This document shows, piece by piece, positions 21,301 to 30,506 of a DNA stretch of 64,000 bases (its first letter is position 1; the number at the start of each line of letters is the position of its first letter). The notes beneath the pieces are model-generated. The model was not told the origin of the DNA and did no database searches. It saw only the letters and a program-made list of their open reading frames with translations. The translations under genes were made by a program, and so were the position numbers. Source of the stretch: Hondaea fermentalgiana. Taxonomy: Eukaryota; Sar; Bigyra; Thraustochytrida; Thraustochytriidae. The stretch is from the NCBI GenBank assembly GCA_014084085.1, contig NPFB01000040.1, positions 516,662 to 580,661 on the forward strand, written 5' to 3'.

Positions 21301-21582
21301 AAAAATGCCCTGCTCCTCGAAAACGAGCACTATTGTAGTGTTTCCGATGATCTCGCTCACGGTGACGCCTGTGTCTGGGACACTCCAACCCGTGAGGGTA
21401 TTTGCGCCGGCGACAAAGGTAATGCTGATCTGGTCTCCAACACGGAAGCCGCTTTCTGCAACGCGATTGAGGTTGTCCACGAGATACCGCGTGGACACGT
21501 TGTCAGCGAGAATACACGTGGCGCACGTCAAGGCCGCCACTAGCGCCGTCGTCAAGCGCGCCGTCGTCAAGCGTGCCGTCAT
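18316..21582 (-). CDS. CatSper auxiliary-subunit-like single-pass membrane protein (delta/epsilon type)
   Basis: The ATG at 21582 begins a signal peptide (MTARLTTARLTTALVAALTC); the frame upstream has no ATG. The product is 1088 aa, with a large extracellular region rich in beta strands (propeller-like), many Asn-x-Ser/Thr sites, a single membrane helix near the C-terminus (GFTTFIIIFTVVMCSMLML) and a short charged tail ending ESKKKL. The membrane-proximal block has the order seen in CATSPERD/E/G/B: FTAAEMGCLRRPETW, NYQTCY, LVYEVLNATSENYI, YEFVAVVVDPDYSFC, FSVEAYG. Family knowledge: these subunits form the canopy over the flagellar CatSper calcium channel. The call rests on that C-terminal block; the N-terminal part is too diverged for me to assign to one subunit. 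It implies a motile-flagellum calcium channel in this organism. Confidence 0.7.
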   Translation of the reverse strand: MTARLTTARLTTALVAALTCATCILADNVSTRYLVDNLNRVAESGFRVGDQISITFVAGANTLTGWSVPDTGVTVSEIIGNTTIVLVFEEQGIFPISAQAQDDLGNAVDQDTIFLDIASNTINCHVWRSCFTLPNSTDCITSWTAMSSSTNTNLLLRVWLGFAADLMRRPHETFSMTERETILTEEMYLLGEQPRVSLAQGRFRSLTDPLFAFNNADDNGTALGAFDMQDKHWTFTLSTRLLGQSRVDFAGDTAQILLEGQSVSSMGCAAEARHIWLDLPKFMLEPATEDQEDLTEAPILAEDFCAPTYVMRSVAKQGSAWVVQGLMASAGGQAPLVSLVEAAPDTPGEAIIDAAPTRLGLVFLQESGLTRLDAALQTDATSLGAGTALAVDIDGLVLTRLAAPMACDWLLDHDEETRNDVLVAWNDASSSVSSIFFFRFAANSSHVHRHNFALDGEYTVLQVLPLVSSASSVALVHDGATYALLSVNEIANTVSRLPALPADIDNTAQVASPVSPDGQLLLWTDTSLYISPSGGFSWHKINFATYDLLQADFVPEQDLLFNNGDTIEQVATSMLGKFIVRTRAGRLFAGTFGLAKAVELYSPFADADTTAASLHFRPDGSLLGIEGGAGASARVYEVEQLYRITSNGADISTIDAAALDTAASLKCPFLEWYQVDPSADSFYADMNDEIVVSTSLTHDASVEGLHVSFQNSDRTLLDIRPGVESVSTSANGELIHRKRKVHLSVPPNISSRTGIGSQEQASGKAVVRATPTRLASSCDTPTKIVQVHIGCPRGRHLRYSPPEAYIEPSISVVSSDCEAEASAGSTDEEVAAIRKACTCRQYENHYNTLPREIVNEDRLLNQATYSNRDVNWTEDDVTFKFDYDTYGCPTFVPYTYAFKPGLEIWDGDVKVKDVDADFVVFEMSSREDYTYGFTAAEMGCLRRPETWDDKLANDANITDAWGSHNYQTCYVADTESTSTIDEWGTLVYEVLNATSENYITFKATTLKDAPYEFVAVVVDPDYSFCTLQARFSVEAYGIPIDGFTTFIIIFTVVMCSMLMLVCTYFYHRHDILYAAQNKDNDNESKKKL

Positions 21583-22088
21583 ATTGCTCGCCTCCAATGG
21601 ATGTTGCGAACGAAGCGAGAGGCAAGTCTGGCTGCCTGGCCCGGGCAAGAAAAGAAGAGGCCCTGCCTGCGCGCCCACCTTGGCTTGCCTTGGCCTATCT
21701 CTCTTTGCGTCTGCCGCTGCGCGGCAGCCTTGCGCCCGCAACGCAACGCAACGCGACGCGACACCGTAGAACTATGAAATATTGGGACGCGCTGTCTCTG
21801 ACCGTTGAGCCATAAAAAGAGAGAAGGCGCTGCATCGTGCACGATATTGGCGATGGCACAGCCAGATTCAAACAAGAACAGAACAGATAGGACGAATGGT
21901 GCTTCGCAAAAGATGCAAGGAGGAAAAGATAGTTGGATTGATGATTGGCAACGGATGCAGGAAGGGGTTGGCGACTGGCAGGCGATGCAAAAAAGAATAG
22001 CCGGGTGTAAAACGAATGGCGGTTGGCAACAGACCCCAGAAAACTTCGTATTCTCTACTTGTTGGATCAACGACAATCGAATGCAGAA

Positions 22089-22364
22089 ATGAGTGAGCTA
22101 GTTTTTACAACAACGGCGGCCAGGTGTCGCGTTCGTACTTTTGAGCAACGAGATCCTCCTTTGAATGATCTTCAGCAAGACTTCGAGAGATTCAAGACCT
22201 TTTTGGACAACATGTGCTCGACCACGAAATACATTGCTCAGGTCGCAGAACTATCTTGGCAGCGTAGCACCTTCAGGCTGACGCGTAGCATCTATTTTAA
22301 TTCAAGTTTTGACTCGCAGAAACAATCTCGACTTTTTGTCACGTGCTTGCTCGGCTGTGGCTGA
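22089..22364 (+). CDS. Small hypothetical ORF, 91 aa
   Basis: An ATG at 22089 overlaps by four bases (ATGA) the stop of a preceding 79-codon ORF (21853-22092). The peptide has ordinary composition (NDLQQDFERFKTFLDNM) rather than the Arg/Ala-rich look of the surrounding spurious ORFs, but shows no motif I recognise. It may be chance or an old gene fragment. Confidence 0.15.
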   Translation: MSELVFTTTAARCRVRTFEQRDPPLNDLQQDFERFKTFLDNMCSTTKYIAQVAELSWQRSTFRLTRSIYFNSSFDSQKQSRLFVTCLLGCG

Positions 22365-23805
22365 ACAAGATGACTTTCATTTGCTTCTGGGACTGCCAAT
22401 TCTTTGTGTCTGGCCGTCCCTACTGCCAATTAAAAAAAACGAATTGGTGGGAGATCAAAATTCGATCAAGCTGTAGCCGCTTTCTTACAAATATCTCGCA
22501 GAACTTTAAAGAAGGTTGCAATAGTAGCAGAAGGTTTTTAAGCCCGCGCAAATTGTCGCTGCTGCTTTCTCCCGCGAGGATCCCCATGCATATTTTTGAA
22601 ATAAAGAAGGGGGCCTATGGGCAACTTCAAGTCAGCAAAACTGCCTTTCTTTTACAAGGTTATAAAGAAAAATATACATCAAGTACTGCGTTGTGTCTGT
22701 GGAGCGCGCGTCCGACTGTTTGCTGGACGCGGCCATCTCAGAAGTGCCGAGTGCATTGCAAACATTTCGCGGATCAATTTCGCCTCTCGTCGGACATACT
22801 TTGCCGCTTCGGAATTCAGGCCTCATTCCGACACGTCGCTCCGGCGGAGACAAAAGTCCTCCTCATTCTTTCAGTGATATATACCTTAGTACGGACCTCT
22901 CACACACCAAGAAACCACGCAAGCAAGCACGCGAGGCGTCTTTTCTATTCCCTGGTGTACTCCTATCAGTAAGCAAGGAACGCAAGGAAGGTGGACTGCA
23001 GGAACTTCATCCATCCATGCAGTATGCTCATCCCGCCACCGTTTGCAAGGGTGGCGTTAAAGCAAAACAAAGATCGACCAACCAAGAAAAAGTCAAGTGA
23101 GGAGCCAAGGTTTCCCGGCCGGGCCGCACGCACACCAAGATGGCTGGGGAGATGCACTACTCGGCCACCAGCGCGCAGGCGGACGAGTGCTGGTTCAAGG
23201 ACGCTCGGTCGCTGCCTGCCTGCCTTCCTGCCCGCCGGCGTCGACATCCCTCGACGCCTGGCGAGGCGAAGGACTCGCAGGTTTCTCCATCCACCATGGC
23301 CGCTGTCGCATTTCCCTCGCGTGCGCGCGTGCCTCTCTGCATTTCTTTTCTCCTTTCTTCCTTTATGGCGTGTCGGGTCCATTCGCAGTTCACAGGGGGC
23401 CCGAAACCTGGACCTGATTTCCTTCAATTTTCATTTCGACATTGCCAACAAGGCCCCGGAGGGCCTCGGCCGCGACGGCAAAAGAGCTCGCGCCAGGCCC
23501 CGTCCGCGCGCGCGCGGTCGCTCGTCCCGGACGCCCCGCCCAGTGGCCGCCCGGCGCCACGTGGACTACATCTGTCGCTGCTGGCTTTGGCCGAGAAGCC
23601 GCGCTGGATGCCGTGCTTGCGTGCGTGCAAGGCAGGCGCCGCTGGCGAGCGAGCGCAGGTGGCCGGCGAGCGAGGCCGCTCGGGTCGAGGACATTCGCGA
23701 GGGCGCGGCCGGCCGCGCGAAGGTCTTTCCGCGCGGCGCGCACTGCGAGCGCATCCCGTCGTCGCGCTCAAAGTGAGCGCCGAGGACTCGTACGAGCTCG
23801 CACAA

Positions 23806-23840
23806 TTTCCTTTCCTTTCCTTTCCTTTCCTTTCCTTCCC
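23806..23840. repeat. (TTTCC)n microsatellite
   Basis: Six to seven units of TTTCC. Confidence 0.9.
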
Positions 23841-23913
23841 TTTCACTTCACAAATAATGGTCGCATCGCTCGTCCGCGCTCGGCCAATCGCCGCGCCCTT
23901 GCCGCCAGGCCAG

Positions 23914-23950
23914 GCCAAGCCAAGCCAAGCCAAGCCAAGCCACGCCAAGC
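23914..23950. repeat. (CCAAG)n microsatellite
   Basis: About seven units of CCAAG with one CACGC variant. Confidence 0.9.
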
Positions 23951-24492
23951 CAGGCGTGCCACTCGCAGATGGCTGCACCAGAGATGACGACGGCTCCTTG
24001 ATCGATCAGCGGGCGCAAGTGGTATCTGGGAGCGGAAGGATACCGTTGCTGGTCAACACCGGCCCCGTCGCAGACGCGGTGCGGTAAAGCGCGGAAGGGG
24101 GTGCAGAAATCGCGCGCTTGGCGAGCGCGAAAGAGCCTCAAAACGTGCGCAAAAGAAGAAATTGCAAAATCGCGACGCGCGGTGCGAGGTCACGCACGCA
24201 GAGGAGCAAAGCAGTCTCGCCCGGCTGACCCCCCCCACCTGCTGCATGGCGACCTCTTCTTCTTGGATGTTGTCGTCCGTCTCCAGCCAACGCTTCGTCG
24301 CCGTCGCTGTCGTCGTCGTCATCCTCGTCGCCTTCATCGCAAGTCGGCCGTGGCGAGGCGTTTTCGCGGTCTGCCTGCGCGCCGTCCTCAGCCCGCCCGC
24401 CGAGGACGCTCGGAACTCGCCGCCCACGCTCCCCGAGCTCAGCAAGCTGCAGCTGCCTGCCTTGCGTCCCTCGCCGCCGAGTTGTGCCGCCT

Positions 24493-24560
24493 CGAGTTGA
24501 GTTGAGATGAGCTGAGTTGAGTTGAGTCGAGTTGAGTTGACTTGAGATGACTTGAGTGGA
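24493..24560. repeat. (GAGTT)n-type degenerate repeat
   Basis: Thirteen to fourteen five-base units around GAGTT/GAGAT/GACTT. Confidence 0.85.
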
Positions 24561-24961
24561 CTTGGTTGTCGCACTCGGCGTCCCTGCGCTCCCGATTGCG
24601 TGCTTGCTTGTTTGCCAGGACTGCCGCTTGCTTTGAATTCCGGATCAGAGAGTGTGCACCCGAGACTTTCTTTCCTTCTTTCCTTTTATTTTTCGTTTCT
24701 CGGTTGTGCAGGTTGAAGTCGCATCCACCCACCCGTGTCCCTTCGTTTCTGCCGTCCGTCCGTCCGCACGCACGCACGCAACGCGCTCCTGCAGCTGCTG
24801 CTGCTGGTGTGGCTGCTGGCCGTGCCCGCCACTCTTGGCGCTGCTCTCACACGAGCACGCGCCTGCACGGCACTGCACAGCGCCTGCGCCGGCGTCTGCG
24901 CGGGGCCGCTTCCGCGCCGGCGCAGCTCGCAGTCGCGGTTGCTTGCTTTCACATCCATGTG

Positions 24962-25033
24962 AATCAATCAATCAATTTTGAAATCAAATCAAACAAACCA
25001 ATCAATCAATCAATCGATCAATCGATCAACCAA
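24962..25033. repeat. (AATC)n-type repeat
   Basis: Imperfect AATC/GATC tetranucleotides, interrupted once by a TTTTGAAATC stretch. Confidence 0.85.
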
Positions 25034-26635
25034 CCCAAATCGATTGGTGCCGGCCACGGCTGTTCGCAGGTGGTCTCTTGTGCATCGGGTCCGCGAATCG
25101 GGGGTTTGGTGGGAATACCTTTGTAACAAAAAGAAACGGAAAAAAGAAAAAAGAAAAGAAAAGAAAAGAGCTTCAAAGAAAAAGTCCTTTCTTCCGCTTC
25201 TTTCATTTTCTTTCCTCTCTCTTTCAGGTCCTTCGTTTTAGCAGCTGCAGCAGCAAAAGGGACTCGAGGCCGCGAACCCGTGGGAGGCCGTGCGAAAGTG
25301 AGGTTTGGTTTGTTGCTGTTTTTGATCTTCCTTTTAGGGCCTGTGCAAGTTAGGCTGCGCAAGTCACGAAAACCGGCAGCGGCCAGTGGCGGGTCGGCGC
25401 TGATTCAGTGACGGCGGCCGGGTCAGGATTCCCGGGACGCGCGCTCTCGGATTCTGGCGCGCCTTTATTCAGCCACCATGGCCTCCAAGCTCATGCGATC
25501 GAGGCGTCTCGCCGGCCTCTGCGCGTCGTGCGCACGCCTCTCGCTGTCGTGACGTGGAGGCGAAGCAGGTGCGGGAAGAAGTTGGTCGCGTGTTGGGCGC
25601 GAAGGCCGAAAGTGGGAACGGACGATCGCCCAGGAGCTTACCAAAGCGACGCTTGCGTTTGCGCAGCTCGCCGCGCCGCCACTGCTGCCGCGCGCCTGTG
25701 CGCGACTGCGACAAACAACTCGTCAAGCGATTGGCACAAGTCGTCCATGATGGCAAGGCGAGTCTTTGCATTGCGCTCTCGGCCTCTGCAGCTGCATGAT
25801 GGGTCGGGCAATAAACGGCGAGGTACTGCGCGGTACTGTGCTGTACTTCATTGAACGAGCAGCCAGCACCGCACAGCACTGCATGCATGCATGACAAGAA
25901 AAGACAAGACAACAAACAAACAAGATGCAGCAACTGCATCGATCGCGAGGCGGGTCTGAAAGAAAGGAAACAAAACACCTGGCTTGCGGTGCACGTCCGC
26001 CGAGTCAGAACCTACCTAGTACTAACTGTAAAACCCTCTTGAGCCGTTCTTTCAACGCTTTCGCCCTCTTGATGTGAGTGGCCGTTCTTTCACGTTGCAA
26101 GAGTTCCCGGGTCCCAGGCAGATGGATGCTTTCGGACCCACGCAATTTTGGCCGCAGCGCGCCTTGAGATTCCGGTCCCGCGCGGACCAAATTTTCCGTC
26201 GCGTCTCTCATTGGCAATCAACAATGTGTTTCTTTGCCGTTGGCGTATTTCATAAGGAAAGGGAATCTATTTCCCGGCGGCTTCATGCCAGTGGTGGCTG
26301 TGGCCAGCTGCGCTTGGATCCGTTTCCTGGGCGAGCGCGAGTTGTCCTCGGACTGTACGCCAAGCCGTACGATGTCACCTTGCACGCGGAGACTTCTCCT
26401 CACTCATAAGCCAGACCAGCTGCCCCCGGCTGGCTGCAGACCAGACCAGACCAGGCCGGTCCGAGCTCGCCAATTTGCGCTCTTCAATGTCGATCCCGAC
26501 GTCCGGCCCAAGACCGTCCCTGACCGCCCCGGCGCCTGGCTCGAGGCGCACAGGTCGACCGCGAGCGCTCCTATCACTATCGTAGCAACCGACCCGGCTC
26601 CGGCGCGAAGAAAAGTGATTCTGACGGGGCCGGGT

Positions 26636-26659
26636 GCTGGCTGGCTGGCTGGCTGGCTA
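26636..26659. repeat. (CTGG)n microsatellite
   Basis: Five to six units of CTGG. Confidence 0.85.
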
Positions 26660-27820
26660 TCCGTTTGGGACGGACTTGGACTTCATTTTCACTCATTCAT
26701 CCCATCCCGCCTTTGCGAATCAGGACAGGGTCTCGGCCTTCCTTGCCTGCTTATACCTGTCAAGAATTCCTGGCTTCAGCCTGCGCTAGGCAGGTGCGTC
26801 ATCGCGTGGCGGCGCGGCCTTCACCCCCCGGGGACCTGCACCCATGGCTGCCTATTCTCGCAGACTCTCGGTTTGCGACGCTGCGGCCAAGCCGTGCACG
26901 TGTGCGCACGTGCTGCTGTGCCAAATTTTAAAAAAAAATCCCCTGTTTATAATATCGTACCAGCTGCGAGTGCTCGTCATTATTGTTGTTCTTGTCGTTG
27001 ATGTTGTTGCAGAAAAGCAAAACTTGCCTTGCCTTGCCTGCCTTGCCTTCCCTTGCCTCCGAGTTGCCTCGCCTTGTGTTCAAGTTGTGTTAAAGAGGGT
27101 GAAAGTGAGCTCCCGCGAGAAGGCGCGAGAAGTCGCGGGTCCTGCGCGTCATCACAACCTGCGCCTGCTTTGTTACCGCGAGAGCCCAGGAGACCCACCC
27201 GTCCACCCGTCCATCCGTCCACTTCTTTATTACCGTCCATCATCATCCCCACCTCCGTCCACGCCGAGGACGGACCACTGGTGGCCGGAGGCCTCCGGGC
27301 GCGCGCACTGCCGCAGCCGCAAGCCTCGGTGCGTCAGAAACGGCGATCGCGTGCTCGCGAATTTCTCGACATGCTTGGTCCATCCAACCGAGGCGCGCAG
27401 CAGCAGCTAGTTAGTTAGCTTGCCTGGTTGCTCGATCGATCGAGCGAGAGAGGGAGAGAGCTTACTTTCTCAATACCAATCAGGTAGGTGTGGCTGGACG
27501 AGCGTCATCATCATTCAGACTAGCCAGCCTGCTGAGCCAGATAGCCTGCACTGCTGCAGCGACTGCGAACCGGCCTCGCGAAGAATTCGAAGCGAGGGAA
27601 GGCAAAACCCGAATCGAAAGGTCGTCGAGGCCAGCTCCAAAGCTTGCGTTGGTCTGCATTGCTTTGCCTTGCTTGCCTTGCTTTGCTTTCTATCATCGTC
27701 GGGCAGCTTTGGTTGATCGAAGCGAGAAGCGAATCGAAGCGCTTTGTCGTATCGCGATACCTTAGCGCAAGGGCTAATCCAAGCTCATCTCAACTCACCA
27801 AATCGCTCAGAAAGAGCCAA

Positions 27821-27853
27821 ACAACCAACCAACCAACCAACCAACCAACCAAA
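27821..27853. repeat. (CCAA)n microsatellite
   Basis: About seven units of CCAA. Confidence 0.9.
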
Positions 27854-28197
27854 CAAAGGCAGGAAAAGTAAACAATCGGAGCAGCCAACTCCTTTCTCCC
27901 GTTTCCTCTTTCTTTTTCAGCCCCGGCCGTCTGTTCGCGGATTGGCAGGGTTCCGCGTGCCCGTTCTGTTTCTCGTTCTCCCGGCGCGGCCGTGGCGGAG
28001 ACAGCCCAAGAGAACAAAGAGAACGCGGGCCACTTCGCGGGCGCGGTCCGGAAACGAGTGACCCGCGCGTCAGAGGTGCACCCCGCGCGTCTGAGCAGCT
28101 TCGTGCCTCGCGGTCCCTGCTGTAGCCGCAGAGGCCACTGGTCCTCACCCCGCAAACTCTCCGCGAGTGACCCCTGGGACGGCGTCGCCGCGTCCCC

Positions 28198-28275
28198 CTC
28201 CTTTTCCGCTTTTCTTTCTTTCTTTCTTCCCTTTTTTCCTTTCTCCCCCCTCCTCCTCTTTTTTCCTTTTTTTTT
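28198..28275. repeat. Polypyrimidine tract
   Basis: Nearly 80 bases that are almost all C/T on the plus strand, facing a purine-rich tract at 28502-28611; together they could pair or form triplex structures upstream of the TAZ-finger gene. Confidence 0.7.
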
Positions 28276-28628
28276 AACCTTCGTACCGCGCTCGCTTCGT
28301 CCGCTCGCGGGTGCCGCGACCACGCACGACCCCGCGAGCGCGCGAGCGCGCGGGCAGGCAGGCAGGCAGGCAGACGCAGGCGCGCGGGCGCGGCCGGAGC
28401 AGCGGCGCGGCGCGGCGAGGCGCGGCGAGGCGCAGCGAGGCGCGGCGGCGCGCGCGAGCGTTAGGCGGGCGGGCGTCAGTCGGGGCGCGTCGTCAGGCGG
28501 GCAAACCTGCAGCGAATCGCGAAAAGGAAAAAGCGAGAGAAAGAAAGAAAGGAGAAAAGAAAGAAAAGAAAAAAACGCAAAAAGGCGGAAAGCAAGGAAA
28601 AAGAAAGCGAGGCCAGGCCGAACCGGGA

Positions 28629-28687
28629 GCGCAAGTGCGGAATAGCGGCGCGCAAGTGCGGAATAGCGGCGCGCAAGTGCGGAATAG
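28629..28687. repeat. 21-bp direct repeat, three copies, upstream of the TAZ-finger gene
   Basis: GCGCAAGTGCGGAATAG occurs at 28629, 28650 and 28671, exactly 21 bp apart (two helical turns), ending 54 bp before the ATG at 28741. A regulatory-site cluster is plausible; it could equally be a recent expansion. Confidence 0.75.
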
Positions 28688-28740
28688 GGTTCGCGGGCAG
28701 TGGCGCAGAGAGACAGAGAGGGAGGACTAGCGCAGCGGCC

Positions 28741-29538
28741 ATGGGCGTCGCGCAGCAGACCCCGCTCGGCGCGCGCGAGGCCGGCAAGCGCGGGTCGGTG
28801 GCGGCACGCGGCGGAGGCAAGGTCGCGGGCGGAGGCATCGGCGGCAGCGGCCTCGGCGGCGGTCTGGGCGGCCTCGGCGGGTACAACAAGAAGAAGAAGT
28901 TCAGGATGGAGGAGCACATGGCGCGGCAGCACAAGCTGCACCGCGATTTGCAGCAGCAGCGGCGCAAGGACCTCAAGCTGTACCAGCATGTGCCGCTCCA
29001 GGGCTGCAGCAAGACCAAGCTGCTCGGCCTCCGCGCCATGCAGAGACAGCAGCACGTGATGCAGGCGCGCCCGCGCCTGCACGAGCAGGGTCAACCGCAG
29101 GAGGAACAGCAGCAGCAGCAAGAACAGCAGCAGCAGCAGCAGCAGCAACCCTGGGGCCGACGATGCCGCGTTGATGTGGATGTAGACGCAGACACCGATG
29201 AAATCCGCGAGTTCAAGGAGACGCGCCATGATGAATGCGACGAGGCCTTCGACAAGGACCTGCACACGCACCTGGCCATGCTTCGCCACGCCATGGGTTG
29301 CTCACAGACCTCAGAGCAGTGCCCCGAGTGGTCTTGCTGCGCCTGGGTCAAGGATCTCTTTGAGCACATGTTGCAGTGCCGGCTTCGCCACGACCACGCA
29401 CAGTGCCGCGACCCTAATTGCCGCTCCATGCGCAGGGCTCTCCGCCACTACTACTCTTGCCATTCCTCCGGATGCAAGACCTGCTCGCTGCTCATCTCCT
29501 CCACGAGCCCCACAAAAGCCATGCAGCATGGCCCATGA
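28741..29538 (+). CDS. TAZ-type zinc-finger protein with Gly-rich and poly-Gln segments
   Basis: ATG at 28741 in a strong context (GCCATGG), 265 aa, intronless. The N-terminus is Gly-rich, followed by a basic helix (NKKKKFRMEEHMARQHK) and a poly-Gln tract (nt ~29106-29147). The C-terminal ~75 residues carry Cys/His spacing of a TAZ finger: HLAMLRHAMGCS, CPEWSCCAWVKDLFEHM, CRLRHDHAQCRDPNC, LRHYYSCHSSGCKTC. TAZ fingers of CBP/p300 and plant BT proteins bind transcription-factor activation domains. No acetyltransferase or bromodomain is present, so this is probably a stand-alone transcription adaptor. Exact zinc ligands are assigned by eye. Confidence 0.78.
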   Translation: MGVAQQTPLGAREAGKRGSVAARGGGKVAGGGIGGSGLGGGLGGLGGYNKKKKFRMEEHMARQHKLHRDLQQQRRKDLKLYQHVPLQGCSKTKLLGLRAMQRQQHVMQARPRLHEQGQPQEEQQQQQEQQQQQQQQPWGRRCRVDVDVDADTDEIREFKETRHDECDEAFDKDLHTHLAMLRHAMGCSQTSEQCPEWSCCAWVKDLFEHMLQCRLRHDHAQCRDPNCRSMRRALRHYYSCHSSGCKTCSLLISSTSPTKAMQHGP

Positions 29539-30506
29539 ATTCGCGCCCATCCATTTTTCCGCCTCCAATTGCCCTTATTCATGCCGTTACATTGATCAAT
29601 CTCGCGCGGACGGACGCGAAACGATAAGGGTCCGAGTGAAAATCTCCGGCTCCGTGCCTGCCTATCCGGGTGACGCATGGCGTCCCCCGTGTACAAAAAT
29701 TAAACCGGCCGCGAGCAATCCGCGACTGTTTGCGAGCGAAGAGGGCAAAAGCAGCTGCAGCACCCGACTCTGAGCAGTCCCCAGTGCAGCGCAGCACACT
29801 TTCGCTTCGAATTGCCCTTGCGCCCGGAGCCACGGAGTCTCGATTTGTCTCTCGCCCCGCTCGTTACCGGCCTGCACAATGCACTCATCGTGCACTTTCT
29901 CGCGGGTAGGTTCGCTCGAGCTAGCAATCGATCGATCGGTCTACTACCTCCCCTGCTCACTTTTTCATGCACTGGTGAGATGTGGATTGTATCCAGCGCA
30001 GAGAAGGCCCCGCCCGGATTCACTGGGTCCGGCCAGGCCTCGCTCGCCCTCTTGTTCTCGGGAGTCAGTCCGGACTGTGGGGCCAGCGCCTCGCCACTGT
30101 GGACGTTCCCGCTTCGAAGCTCGTGGGTGTGTGCACCAGGCAAGGACGGGAACGCGTGCGCGGACCGGCGAGCATGAATGAGTGCAGCCGAGCACACGCA
30201 CGCGTGCCTGTCCCGAGCGACCGGGCGAGCGAGGGAATCAACAAGTTTCGCGGGAGGTTTGACTAGCGTTGGCCTCTCCCGTGAATACAAGAATGAATGA
30301 ATAAGCGAATCACTTGCCGGTCTTGTTGTGGCCAGCCAATCAAACAAAAGAACCAAGCTAGCAAAAACAAAACACTCGAGGCTCATCGCCTTGAACAGGA
30401 AATCAAGTGGACATACCTAATCAACTTTTCCTCACGCAAGCGTGCGTGCAAACAAAACCCCTGTAGCATTAGAATTGACCAGACTTCGAATCAGATTGAT
30501 AGAAAT
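29539..30506. other. Intergenic region
   Basis: 968 bp between two + genes. No supported gene, RNA or ordered repeat. The frame of the next gene is open from an ATG at 30297, which is an alternative start for it. Confidence 0.45.

Larger units (their letters stand above)
21583..28740. other. 7.2-kb region without a secure gene
   Basis: The left part (to ~23 kb) is AT-richer with two small overlapping ORFs (21853-22092 and 22089-22364). The remainder is GC-rich with dense short tandem repeats (TTTCC, CCAAG, TTGAG, AATC, CTGG, CCTTG, CCAA). Long ORFs here change frame with composition and show no domains. One possible exon pair near 23140-23500 is noted in the findings. Confidence 0.5.

Noticed and set aside
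23140..24087. 315-codon plus-strand ORF treated as a single-exon gene
   Set aside because: It crosses TTTCC and CCAAG microsatellites and Arg/Pro-rich low-complexity sequence; only its first ~20 codons look plausible.
25469..25978. 169-codon minus-strand ORF
   Set aside because: Cys/Ser/Arg-rich without a motif or a credible start; no splice context.
27790..29289. 499-codon minus-strand ORF
   Set aside because: Runs through the polypyrimidine/GC-rich region and antisense to the TAZ-finger gene; its composition (poly-Leu, poly-Phe) reflects simple repeats.
29700..30386. 228-codon minus-strand ORF in the intergenic region
   Set aside because: Near-cognate start, no domain, composition like the surrounding noncoding sequence.
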